Source: Cheilinus undulatus
Lineage: Eukaryota; Chordata; Actinopteri; Labriformes; Labridae
Length of the DNA: 64,000 nucleotides
NCBI RefSeq assembly: GCF_018320785.1
Contig: NC_054866.1
Location: 15,051,885 to 15,115,884 of the forward strand
Direction of reading: 5' to 3'
This document shows positions 35,101 to 50,100 of the stretch, one piece after another. Positions within the stretch are counted from its first letter, which is position 1. Each line of letters opens with the position of its first letter. The position numbers were made by a program, and so were the translations under genes. The notes beneath the pieces are model-generated. The model was given only the letters and a program-made list of their open reading frames with translations. It searched no databases and was not told the DNA's origin.

Positions 35101-38100
35101 GCTGAACACCTGGCCGCCCTGGTAAATTATGACCTGGAGAGAGATTTAAGACAGAGGAAAAGCATTGATGACAAAGAAGTAAACATAAGAAACATTACTG
35201 AAGAAAAAACAATAAAAAGAAGTAGTGTTGTTATTAAAAATCTACTCTTGTCCAGTGTTGACTGTGGAAACCTAAGTTTCTTCTTGTATCTTGGACATCT
35301 CTGATTTGTTTAATGCAACTGCCACTAGAGGGAGCCCTACTTCTACTAAACAGATAGCACTCGGCCTTGCAGTTGGCATGAGCAGTCAGACTTTCAAGAC
35401 CAAAGAAACAGACAAACAAACAAATACCTTTTAACATATAAATCGGTCTTTCTTGCTCAGTGGGCAGAATGCTGGGTTAGGAGTATCTCAAAGTACACTT
35501 AAAGCATGCTTTAATGGTTTCGTGCACTGGTACTCAGATAAAAGCATACACTATGTATGCATAATTGAAAACGTTTGAAACAGAAAAGATACGATGTACT
35601 CCACAAATGCTATACAGGAAGTGTTATGCACAAGCATTACATGATTGAACTTAACATGATAATAATGTTTAATTTATGGGTTTTAGTAGTCTTTTTATTC
35701 ATTTGTTATTATGATCATCTATTTTTTTTAATCCCAAATTAAAAAAAAAATGCTTCAAATGCAATGGATAGGTATGTATAAATATTTTGAAAAATAAAAG
35801 ACGCTGTTTTCTAATGTATGTAAAAATTGTTTTCAAAATGTGACATTAATTTTCCAATTTAGAGTCTTCACCTCCTTGCATATGTTACCTGTTAAATGTA
35901 GGGATTTCAACATTTGAATCCTCTTTTAGCTGTTCAAGTGCCAACTTTTATGACATTTTATAATCAAAATAAAGAGTCCTTTTTCATGTTTTGTATACAC
36001 TGTTTGATTTTTAAAATGGTAAAAAAAATATATAGTGAACAGGGTTTAAAGTGATGAAAATACATCCAATCTTCGAATTAAAAAAAAACTTCTTTCACCA
36101 AATGTTCCTCTGCTTTCATACCACCATCCTTTTGGTGGCCCTGTATGAGCATTTTGCAAACATTTTTACCAGCGGCAATGCAAAGCCTCGCTTTTCATTT
36201 CTGACAAATAATGAAGGTCCGTCCATCAAATTTATGAACACTGCTGAATTAATCAATAAAACACATTCAGGAGCAAATTATATGGAAATCAATATTTCAC
36301 ACTTTTGTGTGGGATGCCCTCTGGCATTGTCAGACGTGCCCTAAAATGCATTAAATTCAACCAAAAATTACCATGAATATGCAGAACATTCTTTTTCCTA
36401 GTGCAAATGATCAAAATTGTCTCAAATGCTCTTTGCCTGGAATCAGGTCAACGCCGGGTGAGCATATGAACTGGCTTACATCAGGATTCACTGTACAAGG
36501 ATCATGCCAGTCTTTTTTCTCCAGTTCAGCAGGTCGTGGAGTGAGAAACATTTCAAGTATTTTTTTTTATAGTCCATACATTCCAGATGAAGACTTGATG
36601 CTGAAGCACGTCAAAGTGTGGGTCAAAGTTTGTTTTTAAAAAGGGCCAAACAACCTTTCAGTGAAAATGAATGCTGTTTCGTTGTTTAAAGAAAGAGCTT
36701 TGGAGGTTTATCTAGTTAGTTCTAATACTCTGACTGGAGTGACTTAAGATATTCTAACATTGTAAAGGGTGCCTTGACCATTAAAAGGGTTGAGAAATGA
36801 TGATCTATAGGTTGTAATGCTATAAAACACATGTACTGTATGTATGTAAGTGATTATCTCTGTTTGTACCACTTTCTGAGCAATGTACTGTATTGCCTTT
36901 ACTGCAGACATTCAATGTCTGCCTGATACTAAAAGTTATGAGAAGCCTATTCAACATATTTTGACAAGAACTTGTGAAATGTTTCTTTAAAGAACTGTTT
37001 CATAAAATAACATCATAAATATGATAAAATAGCAACACTTACCAATGAGTCAGTCAGTGACTGACCATGGTGCTGCAATTTCAAATTGTCTAAATTAGTG
37101 CTGTTAGCATTAATTTATAGTGAGGCCATTTAGGTCCATAATTGGTTGATTAAATTTTCAAATTCCACTTAATTGCATGCTTTATTATTTCTTTTACTAC
37201 ACTTTAGTTAACGCCATCGCAACATCTCTCTGTGATGAAGAATAAGTTCACTACTGTGCCATCCTCAGTGTTTCCCACACACTGACAAAACTTGGGTGGG
37301 CCCGCAGATATATGTAAAACTATAGAAGAGTATTTGTTTGTTTTTTTCTTTTTCCAAGACTTCAAATATAATCACCATCTGCATGCATGACAGAATCCAC
37401 TAGCACATCTTACCAATGAACATGCTGGTTAATGTCTCATGTTGAAAGTTAAGCTTTTAAACATGAGACATTCAACACATTTCTGCAGCTTCATGCTTCA
37501 CCTTGTACTCCTGTAATCAGGTAACCTGGCACTCCAGATGGATGTGTTTCACACATCCATCTGAAGAACCTCTCATAGACAGCGTTTGGGAAAGGCAGAG
37601 GCTTTGAATAATTGCAGCGTTCTGTCTGTCACATCTTTACGGGCCAATCAGAGCAACAAAACACATGACATAGACGCAACCAAGGAGTTAACTCCATACA
37701 GAACTGCATAATGCGAACCATGTCAGTACATGACTTTTGTCGTTTTTGAAAATAAAACAACTCACTGCTGTTCTTCTTTTAACAAAGACATGTCATCAAT
37801 TTCTGATTAAACTGATACTCTAGCAGCATCCATGCTAATGTCTTCTGCCGTATCTGCACCGGCCTCTTGGCGCTGCTTCCTTACGTCACTGCCCCTCGTC
37901 GCTGATTGGTCCTGCCACTTTCTAACTGGGCCCAACGTTTTAGACAGGAACTTTGCAAGTAGATTCGCCAGTGAGAAACATGGAAAAGGGCGTATCCATC
38001 TGCTTTGCAAGGTTAGCACTCAGGTGTGGCGGCTGCAATATGCTGACTCAGCAACAATAGCCCTTCACACATGCAGCTCAACTGCTATTGTTACAGAATA

Positions 38101-41100
38101 TCAAAAATAATTTCAAAATATTAGAAATGCTATTTGAGTGTATTTATACAGTGTGTTGTTGATGAATACGGTCAAAGGACAAAAAACTAAAAGAATTAAA
38201 AAGAATGGGGATGTTCATCTCCTCCATCAAAGTATAGAGTCACCCTGTGGTAAACACTAATTAAATACAAAATAATAATAATAAATTAAAAACAGCTCTG
38301 TGAATAAGTTAAAAGTCATCTTCATCTAGTGTCATCAAAAACCTAACTTTTTGCAGTTCAATTTTTTTCTTATCAATCCATAACAAGCTCCTTTTTCATG
38401 GTTAAGTTCATGTCATATTCTCTGATCAATCCAAAGTTTCTTTTTGTCTTTCAAAATAAAGCTAATATCCAAGCAGGAAGTCAATTACCCTTCATTAAAG
38501 ACAATGGAAAAGTTCAACACACACAAAAAAAACAGCTTTAAACACAAAGTTCTTGAAATGTGTGACAAAAAGAGAGATTGAGGAAGTTAACTATGAATTC
38601 TGAGCTAAATGAACTTTAAATCATTTAACAGCCCTAGTTTATATCTGTTTGAATGTGGCATGAAGTCAAATGACCTATTTACTTGGCCCAAAACCCCCAA
38701 TTGAGGCTTTTGTTATGATAATAAATGTACCCCATTGATGGCCCTCGCCCCACATTATTGTTGCGTTACTGAATTCATGCTGGTGGGCATTAGTCATATT
38801 ATGTTTGGGCTTTTGATGCCTTTACTAGACAGCTAGGACAGGAAAGCAATGCATAGTGGGGCTGTAACGCGCATCATAAATAAACTCGACTGACTGACTG
38901 AATATATACACTGAGAAGACACTTTCAATATAACTTAAACTCATCCAGGTGCCCAGATTGTCTCAGGTCACAATCAAAAATGATCATCACTTCCACCGAG
39001 CCACAAACTCGGGTTGAACAGCTGATCCGTGAGACAATGCCGAGTGGAAATCAGCTCTCACCCACTAGTACCCACACTAACGATGGAGATGACACATGCA
39101 AACACTTGGTACATGCATCCATGTCAGGCACTAAAATGAAAAATAGCTCTCACTCCTCAGCTGGGCCTGCACAAAAGATGAAGAGGACACATAGCAGACA
39201 ATTCTGGCACTCACGCATCAAAAACCAGCTCACACACCAAAATGTACATGCAGTCACACAAAGCATTGAGGGGAATCAGCGGGTGTATTCACTTTGGTGA
39301 AAAGAGCCCTCATTCCAGGCAGGGAGAAAAACGGTATCATGTGTGTGCATCTCCGTGTGTGCGTGCTTTGTGTTGTGTCTGTGTGTATTAAAAAAAAAGA
39401 TGGTTCTGATGAAGGTACAGGAGTGTGTATGGGGCTGTGTCCTCCATCACTGCTTAACATTTGTAAATTGCACGGCTGCAATTTCCTGAGTGCGTTGCCC
39501 TTGCTTTTTCCTCTTATGTGCAGATGAATAGGCAGCTCCTCAGCTGTGATGAGAGCATGCAACTGCATCTTCAGTGTGTTTGAGTGTCTCAGTGTCTTGG
39601 TGTGTATTGATACACTCAGTGGAAGTGTGTCATTTCACGTGGTGTGTGTTAGTGCGTGTGATTGTTCGGCCTCAGACGACTTCCCAGGCATAGCTATATG
39701 GTGTCACTTACATTTTATACATTCACTGTTTCCCTGTCAAGTATTTTCTCCCATTTCTGTCCTTGTCTCTTCCAGCAGACAGCACCAGTCTGCCCTGGCT
39801 TTTACAGTCCAGATGAATTGACATGTAACTAAGCAAGACTTAACGATATAATCTGTATGCTTGATGAAACTGATCCAATGACTTGACCCTTTGTTGGCTC
39901 CTTGATCTGTCTGCTGATCCACCAATCAGAGAGCTCCCTCTCATGGTGTGCATTGCTGGGCTGCTTACAGTTAGACAAACTTTCTCCCAGGCCAAGTCTT
40001 TTCAGCGCATCACAGTGAGATTGTGACCTTAATGCTGTTATGTCAACGTGATTAAAAGGTAGGCTTGTGGTGTCTACAAATTAACTCAAGATATCCACCT
40101 CAGAATAAGAGTTTTTTATTCTGTTTTCTTACTGATGATTATTCATGAAAAATGCCTTCTGTGGATTGGTGTAATGGTAACTTCAGATGTCTTTAAAATA
40201 TACTTTTTTTCAGAGAGTGATAATTAATTTTTTTTAAAGTGATTGGGTACCTTTAATTCAGTCAGGAGCACACCTGTCATACATTACTCCATTTTACTGC
40301 AAAATAGATATGCAGTTTTACTTGGCAGAGAAGGCTCTGCTCAAAAGATGCTCCCTGGGTTCAGTGTAAATTTTGTCGACTAAAACTATTCTTCTACAGC
40401 CTTTTTTTTCCATGAAAAAACTAGACTAAAACTAACAAAAATAGATCTGTGATGACTAAAACTGACAAATACTAAGTTTAGCTTTGTCAAGATGACTAAA
40501 ACTAGACAAAAATGTAATGTAGTTTTCGTCGGACATTCAAAATCTGTATATTTCTCCACTGTGGGTAAATCTGTCAAAATGCAATGCATCTGCTGCTCTT
40601 CTGCCTCTTAGCGGTAAAAAAAAATGGTTTTGCAGGGTGCAGAGACAACACTACTATGATTAGGTACCAGATTCAGGCAAGAAAAGAAATGCTTGGACTA
40701 AAAGTAAAAACTAAAATGTGAGGACTTTTTATGGACTAAAACTAGACTAAAACTAAAAAGGATAGAAATGAGTAAAATGGGACTAAAACTAAATGCATTT
40801 CATTTAAAGACTACAACTAAAACTAAAATTAAAGATAGCTGCTAAAATTAACACTGCCTGGGTTAGTAAAGTTGATGATTGGTGTTAATTATATGCGTTT
40901 TGAGCTCAGAACTGTCACCAATTTGGACATGTTTGTAGTTTATCCTGCAAATCAGGTAGCTGTAAATGACCTGTACACTCTAGTGGTGACCTCCAGTAAC
41001 ACATGATGCAGCTGGATGCATACATGAACAGAAGGTGAGACAGCAAGTATAACTCCAGCCTAAGGCTGATCAGAATCTAGAATACCTCTCCTTTATCTTT

Positions 41101-44100
41101 TCAATAAAACAAGCACTTGTGGTCCAACAGGGGAACATTTCCTAATGTGGCAGGGACTGTAGTAAAGCCTTGTTGACATAGCTTGCTTGACATCAGATAT
41201 TGATATTTAAAGCAATTTTTAAACAGTTGTTACAGTTTTCAAGTTAACCTGATACAACCTGCTGTATCTTTGTCTTTATTTCTTTGCTGAGGTCAAATTT
41301 ACAAAAGAATCTAATCAATTATATATAAAACTCAGGGTAATCTTAATTGTTCCAGTCAAAAAAATGTTTTTGGACAGGGCTTGACAAAGGGTTGGCCTAA
41401 CGTTCTCTACTTCATGCATTTTTATGAGCAAGCTCAGGATTAGAACGTGCTCTGAACTTTGATGATTCTACTTTAGTCATATTTTTATGAAGTCTAGCTA
41501 GTTTTTGTTTTCTGACACTCCCACAGAAAACAGCAAACATCAATACTGTATCTAAAAGATGTCATCACAGAGATACAAGCAATTTTTTTCAAACTCTTAA
41601 ATTTTACCAATTATGTAGTCTTTGTGTCTCTGTCCATTGTGTTTGTCCATACATTTCTTTTTATGTTTCTGTGTATATACATATAAATAACCCCATCCTC
41701 TTCTGTGACCTGGTTGGCTTTGTTGTTGTTTGGAAAAAAGAGGTCAAAGCTGGCACTCAGGGGAGGCAGCTCTAAGAACTCTGGCTGGACTGATGACGTT
41801 CACAGTCACAGCGGCTTCACAAAGAGTTCCATGGCTTTGACAACTTCAAAATTTTGCCGCCTGTATGCAATGCCTTGATGAAACTTAATAGTGCTGGATA
41901 TTGAGAGGAGAATGCCTCTGAAATATGCTGAAAGCAGTGGCATACAGTCCTGGAACACTTTGGTCTGATCATATCAGTTAAGATAAGGTTAGTGAAAGAC
42001 TTTTTTAAAGTTGGGGAAAGAAATGAGCTGAGAAAGCTTGAGACAGTGGAGAAAATTTCTTAAAGGAAAGGAAAAAACAAGTGAAAAACAAAAATGTTAC
42101 AGCCTGCAGTGGCGTTTTCAGGACGTCCCCAGGCAAAGAGCAACACAAGCACATTCTCCATTCTGCTTAAAACAATCAGAGCTATAAAGGAAAAGTTTTT
42201 GAAGCATGCATTTGCAGTAACAAAGCCACATAGCTACACAAGTACTAAACATATCCAAATGTGAGCAAGTAGTACTGCTAATCGGCTTTTATATAACAAT
42301 TTAACTCAAAGTCACTACATTACAATAGTTTAACGTGTCCCGAGATAAGGTGTCCCTTACAGGACAAACAATATACAGTGCATTTAAAAGGTTTTTACCT
42401 TTTTTATTGATTTTATAAATCAATCACAGTCAATATAATTTGGCATTTCTGACAAAAACAAATAACAAAAAAAAAACCTTCAATGACAAATTGAAAACAG
42501 ATTTCTGCAAAGAAATGTAAATTTAATAAACACAGAGAAAATAAGTGACTGCTGGGATCAGGGTGTGAACAGGCCTTTTCAAGTCTAGCCACAAATTCTC
42601 AACTTACTGAGGTTTGAGCTTTGACTCGGCCACTCCAGAACATTCACTTTGTAGTCTTTAAATCATTTCTGTGTCATTGTTGCTGTATGCTTCTGGTCAT
42701 TATCTTGCTGGAAAATAAATCTTCTTCCAAGCCATAGTTCTTTTGGAGACTGAATACGATTGTCATCCAGGATTTTGCAGCATTCATTTTACCCTCTATC
42801 TTTACAAACCTTCAAGCTACTGAGAAACATCCCCACAGCACGATGCTGCCACTGCTGTGTTTCATGGTGGGGAGGGTGTGTTTGTGGTGATGTGCAGTGT
42901 TTGTGTCAGCCAAACTTAGCGTCCTGTCTGATGGTCAAAAAGCCCCATTTTGGTCTCATCAGAGTGACAACTTAAGACCAAAGACCGTGGAGTCTCCCAC
43001 ATGCCTTTTAGTGAAATGCAGTCTAAATTTAATATGGGTGTTCTTCAACAGTGGCTTTCTCTTTGCCACTATCCCACAAAGCTTTGACTGGTGAAGAACC
43101 AAGGCAATGGTTGTTGTCTGCAGAGTCTCTCTCATCTCAGCTGCTGAAGCTTGTAACTCCTCCAGAGTAGTCATAGCCTTGGTGGCCTCTCTCACTAGTC
43201 TCCTTCTTGCATGGTCATTCAGTTTGTGAGGATGGTCTGATCTAGGCAGATTCACACATTCCATTTCTTGATGATGGATTTAACTGAACTCTGGGGATAT
43301 TCAGTGATTTGGAATTTTTTTGTGTCCATCCCCTGACTTAAACTTTTCAGTAAACTTTTCTCTGAGTTGCTTAAGTGTTCTTTGGTCTTCATGGTGTAAT
43401 GGTAGCCAGCAATACTGATTAACCAGTGACTGGGCCTTCCTGATACATATGTCTTTATACTACAATAACTCGAGACACATTCACTGAACTCAGGTGATCC
43501 CTATTTCACTACGAGCACCAGTTGGCTGCACTTCTGGTGAGTTAAGTCAGTCACTTAAAAAGGGATGAATATTTGTGTAGTCACTTATTTAATATTACAA
43601 ATTTTTGTTTAATTGACATTATTTCTTAAGAAATGTGTTTTCACTTTGATATTCAAGCTTTTTTGCCTTTTTGTTAAAAAAATATACCGACCATGATTGT
43701 TTAATCAAATCAATAAAAGAGTAAAACATCCAAGGAGATGAATATTTTTTAAAGGCACTGTACACACATCAGTCCTTCTGCTACAATTCCTGGCTTTTTA
43801 GAATATATTTTATACCATTACCCCGAAAAAAAATAACTAATCGCTGTAAGGATTGGACATTTTTGCATAGATGTACCCTGCTATAATATGTTTGATGTAA
43901 AGACATGCAACAGCTCTTTAAGAGGCCCAGAGTTTTTCCCAGGGATGTTTTTGGACCATCGAACTCTATTATGTTGCTATCTTAAGTCATCAGTTCTGTT
44001 GACATTTCATATTTCATTTTTATTCGACCTGTTTCTTGTTTTTTTAGTTCTTGTTCTAGGTGTTACATGCCTTTTTTCACTTCCTTCTTTCTATGCTTCT

Positions 44101-47100
44101 TTATAATTACTCCAAAGGATTTTTTCCAACTTTCATTTCCTGTTTTATTTTGTAGTTTATCCATATTGTGTACTTGTTCCTTGTGTGTCCCCTGTGTTGT
44201 GGGATTTGAAAAAAATAAAAAAAATCCTCTTCCTTTATTTTTGGCCGTTGTAACAAAGTAATCTTTTGTTCTTTGTCTTCTGTTGAAATGTCCTTGCTGT
44301 GATATTTTATGCATCCTGGGCACATTATTAAATTCTAAATGCTCATTTGAATTATTCAAACCTTTTTCATATATATACTTGTAATTCATGCACACCATTG
44401 CCTCTGTTTAGAGGCCACTTGTTGCAGGAAGCCCCAGGCTATTGCTTACCTCTCTGTAGTGGTAAAACCGCCTGTGATAGTCTGTTGACAAAAACTTTAA
44501 ATAATTTACTTTTAGGTATGATGCATGATGCATGCCACCTCACCAGGTAATTAGCATGCCCACCCACATTTTTTTCAGGAGTGAATCGAATCCTGCTCTG
44601 AACAAGTTCTGTATTTAAAAGAGCATTTTATCTTATCACAGTGTGAAAGAACCCAACAACATAACATCACGTGTAACTGTGTAAAATACATTAAATTGAA
44701 GAACATGTAGCATTACATGATGTTTGTTGCAGAAATCTGACATTGACACATTGTGGTGCAGTACTTTGGTCCCTTTATTAAACAGCTGCTTTAAATTTGC
44801 AGTGATGCCAGATGTCACTGTTTTTTCTCTGAAGATGAAACCCCAAAGCTTTATATCTTTATTCGGCACAAATTGAAAGAAGTACTCCGACACAAAGGCA
44901 TTCAGTGTTATCAGTTTTCATCTTAAAATAAAGTATTTAGATTTAGAGGTTTATGTTGTTAAAGATGATCCGGTTTGGATTTTATGTGTGTTTCTTAGAT
45001 ATAAAACACAACACATGAGACTGAACTTTGCACAAGTCCTGGAAGGGCATGATCTAAAATTTTAGAGAGTCACCAAATGTCCTCCCTGTGCAGACATGCT
45101 GTGTGATCTATTCCGTTATCCAGAACATCTTTCTTGTGAACTCTCCTCTACTTGATTGACTGATTAAAGAATGGGTGCGGGCTTCAGTGACATCTTTGGT
45201 GGTATCCCCAGTCTAGGGCAGCAATCGCTGAAATATTATCATTCATTTCAATTTGAAGATTTAAAACATCCTGTAACATTATTATTTAACCATGACATTT
45301 CAACCTCGGATACAAAACTTCTCATATTACAGACTCAAATGCCTTCTCAGCATCAAGGCTGAAGCTCGGTACAGACTTGTCCCCAGCGTGACAGCTGCAG
45401 CATGTGACGGCTCTGTCTCCTGCTCTGTCTCCGGCTCACGTTGTCATTTCATTCATACAGTCTGTAGGTTGGCAACATGTCCCTCCTGTCAGCCTGTCTT
45501 TCTACACGAGTTTTATCTCTCCTAAAAAAATCCATAAACGATATACTAAGTGGCTTCAGCTTTTACAAAAGCCTTAACCTGTTTCAGTTTTATGACTCAG
45601 CCACGTCAAAGCTAACTCCAGTCAGATTTTAATAACTGACATGTATACTAATTGAGCTGTACGAGGTATAAGAAGAAGTTTTAACCTAAAAAAATGCACC
45701 AACATTGCATTGCTATTAATGTTACCAGTAGGAGAAAATAGAGTGTATATAGACAGAATAACTGGGCAGTTTAAATGTTTTTTAAGTTAAAGTATTTACC
45801 AATATTCAAAAAATAATAGTCTAAATAAATATTTAGATAACTGAATAGTGCATGATTACAGCTATTGTAGTGGGCCTATCAGGTAGATATCAGTTTGATG
45901 TATAGACGGACTGTGTAGGCTATTTCAGTAGCGCTGACTTTACTACTTGGCTCTAAGTGTCAATTGACCCAATTTGGTGCGTGAACTCTGTGACCTGCTA
46001 ACCTTTGGCCTACATTTGTTCTTAATTCTTCAGACTTACCAGCCAGGAGAGACTGGGCAACAGGTTAAAATAAAGAAAACATTTTTCAGAGGCCTACCCT
46101 TCACCTATGTCAGTAAATCAAATAAAATCATCTTAATTTGATTGATTTATAATAAAATGATAAAAAAAAAAATAACAGCAGATTTAACACAGTGTGCCAT
46201 CTTAATACCGCCATTCATCCAAAGTGCCTCGATGAAAACATGTCAAAAATTACCTTCACTTGTATTATTCAATTAAACTCAAAGATCAAATTAATCCAAG
46301 ATGTCATTAAAAATCACTGATTTTGACTTCTTATGTTTTTATCCTTTAATACAATTCCCATTTCTGGTGTAAAAAATACAGAGTGGGATGATTTAGGAAG
46401 TCAGCATATCACAGCTTTTTTTTTAAACACTTGGAAAATGTGCTTAAACCAGAAATTTCTCCTAAAGTTGAGGCATGTGTAAAGAGATTAAGAAAATTAT
46501 CTGATTGGAAAATTAGTAGTTGGTTGTAAAGTTAGCCTCTGCTTTATGTGGCTGAGATTCTCTGTTAAAGGAAGAGCATGGCAGGTTGGATGAAGTGTTT
46601 TCAACGGTCAGAGGATGTGGATGCATTATAAAGGTGAAACTCTCCAAGCAGTTTTCTCTGTAAAGTAGTCTGTCCGTCGTCTGAGTCAGTGTTTCTAAAA
46701 ACATAAATTGTACTCTAAGAAAAGCAAGTTGGTAACAACTTTTAGTCTGTTGTATTCATTCCCACATTTTATTTGCTTACTAGTTTTTTTTAATGCCCCT
46801 ATTTCTTTAATATTCATCGCAAGGCTGGTTTGTTTGAGAGTGTTAAAAACATTTGGATGATAAAGAATATCATGTTCTGTAATAAGCAGGTTGAATAAGA
46901 ATTTCTTGGATCATATTGATCAGAGTGTTTATAAATATTAAATCTGAGCACTAAATAAGTTCAGCACGCAAAATAAAAAACACGCTAATTATTGAAGATC
47001 AATAAGCATGATTAGTTAAGTATGATTCATAGCATAATTCATTGCATGTTTAAAATCTAAGTGTTGCATGCCAGAGAATATTTTAGAATCCAGCTGCAAA

Positions 47101-50100
47101 CATGAAGCAAATCTTACCCATGCCTTGATTTTGGAATGAAATTAATTCATAGAGATGTACTTTATGATGTTGAAACTATGACTTAGAGCAGGGGTTCCCA
47201 AACTTTTCAGCCAGTGACCCCCAATATGAGCGTCAGTGACCCCCACCTTCCCTGGAGGTGGTTAAAGTGTCTGATGCTGCACAAAACATCATGGACAAAT
47301 GTACTTTACGGATGTTGTTGTAAACATTCCTTACATTCAAGCACAAATCTTTCAAATAACTTTGCTTTTCGATTTAAAAGTCAACTCATTTTAGGAATAT
47401 TTTTTACCTTATGGATAAAAATATGCTAATATAAATCATTTTAAATTTCTCTTTGTTTTTGGAAAGCATCCCATGACCCCTCGTCAGTGTCTCACGACCT
47501 CCCTGGGGGTCCCATACCCCACCTTGGGTCCACTGACTTAGAAGAAGGAGGCAGCTTTAAAGAGCCTTTTTTGTCAAACATTATTTTATAACACTATCAT
47601 ACATTAAGAAATACGCAGGAGCGCATGTACAAAACGAGTTAGCGTGATTGCATTTAAACTTTCTGGATTTCACACTAAGTTTTTCTCTCTGTGCAAGTAA
47701 CCCAGGTAAGGTGTACTTTGTTATGCTTTTAATTTTTAGTTTTCACTGTCTTAAACTAAGAACACGTTTTTCCCTGTTCAGATAAAAGCCTACTTTTATT
47801 TTGAAAGAAAAAAGTTACTTGATTAATTTAGCCACAAAAAAGAGAACTTAGTTGGGATAAAAAAGTAAATACCACAGCCAAAGGGAGCAATTAAAGTAAA
47901 ATGTTTGTGTCATAAGATGCAAATTGTATTTGACTTGTTCACTGAGCTTTTATAAATTGAAATGAGAAATTCAGAGGAGCTGTGGTGTCCTTTTTTATCA
48001 TCACAGTGAGAGCAGGAAGACACTGCAGAAAGTTGCCCCAGGCGTGCCTGAAGGGACAAAATAGTATGTAATTAATGGGATTTTAAATATTCTTTGTGTT
48101 GACCTTAATCTCATCTGCAATGAAATGTTAATGCTTACAGCTCTGATAAAACCTGAAACAGAAATACAAGTGTTGATAATTAAGCGATATGAACATTTAA
48201 ACATGGAATAAAATAATAAGATTTTTGTTTTCTTTTGTATAGTACGTTTTTATTCCTTTAACCCGGAGTTAAAGTTAAACAATAATCATAACATGCCTGA
48301 ACCATGTTGGCTTCATTTGTCTAACTGAAACAAACTAAAGTATGGACTCAATCATCGTAGGCTTCAGTTTGGCAACACAGATGTTAGTCACAAAATAATC
48401 CATATTGTCACCAAACATAACAGGATTCATGTCCATACAACAAATATGGAAAGTTTGCAGAGCTACGTTAGCTCGTCAAGCTAATGTCCTTAGCAGTCCC
48501 ACATGAGTTGCACAATCTTTCTTCATTCAAACACGTATTCAAACTTGAGCAGAGAGGGATCTGAGTGGTCTGAGAGCTCTTGTTGAAGTGGTAATGTAGT
48601 ATGCCCGGGTAAGCAAGTTTCAGTGTTCTGTTCAGTAATACTTAATGGCTTTCAGTATCAGCAGTAATCATTTATGACATTCTCTTCTGCTAAATGACCT
48701 TGTACTTGTTCTGTCGCCCTACACGGCACATTGTTTCTTCTAACTTTTAAGACAAATCATCAAAGTTGAGCACACAACTACACCGCAGAAATGGAGTTTA
48801 TCTGCTATTTTTTCTGCTTTTGTGAATAAACATAAATCTGATGTGCCACTATGTCACGAATGTACACAAGAAAACATAATTCACCACTTGTGAGGGCATT
48901 CTGAGCATGTACAACAGCGTTCTCCACACAATGACACTGCACTTTGGCAGAAGAGCTTGCCGCCTCACCCCAGCTTTTACTGTATGTTCAATTTTTTGTG
49001 TTTCTGTTCTTTTGACAGTATTCATCAGCAGTATGTTGCCTTTTCTCTCAATATTGTATAATTATAGCAGGTGCGTGTGTGAAGGCTTATTGTTGCTTTA
49101 GTGCAGCTTTAGAGTATGTCAACCATTATCCTCGAGTGCAGGAGTACAGGATGACATTGGGCGCAGCTGTGGAAAAAAAGTTGAAATGACAGCATATGAA
49201 GCATCATTTTTAACATGGGACACTGCACATCAGTCGTATCAGCTATAACATAATTTGCTCTGTTTCAGTTGTGATTGCTTCCTGTACACCAACAAACAAG
49301 AAATGTGGAGGCAGGACTGGGAACTGGCATAAAAATGACACTGTAAAGTAGCGATTGTGTGGAATGGTGCAAAGCGATGCAGGCACCCACATATGAAGAG
49401 CTCACAATGATAAAAACATGCCTTGGATATGATGCAGACGTATAAACCAGGCTTAAGCCAGCGCCCCACCAAACATTTGGTGTCATGGTTGAAGAAGGCC
49501 TTTATGTAGAAGCAAGCGCCTGCAGTGACAAAAAAAGCATGCTGTTCTTTTAATAAATAATCAAATGTGTGTGCATCATTGCGCATGTGCTGGCTCTGAA
49601 TATTCTCTACAACACACAACCACACAAACAGTGGTAAGAACAGCTGTGATATAGAGCCCATTGTAGGCGTGAAGTAATTAGTGCAGAAGATGATTGTATT
49701 ATTTGGACGGCCGACCAGCACGGGGGTTCAAAGTAAAAGGAGGCAGGTGAGCTTGTATGGCCTGCAGCTGCATGTTAAACAATTCAAATGGAATCACACA
49801 AGTACTACAAGGAGAGGGGAGTGTGAGGGAGGTAAATAAGGTTAAAAAAATAATGAGAGCAGGAAAGGATGCTGCTGAGACTCAATGCGAAACAAAATTA
49901 ATGCCAACAACTAAAGCAGAGAGCATGCATCCTTGTTGTCTGAATAAAATGAGGTTCAGGGCGCAGCTCTGCACACAAGGAGTGTTTGTGTGTTTAGATG
50001 TAATCTATTCTAATCTATTCTATCCTGTGTTGATTGACCTTTGCTTGACTGTTGACTTTACATCCTTTTTTACAACCTCTGAAACAGTCTTTGATATCAA

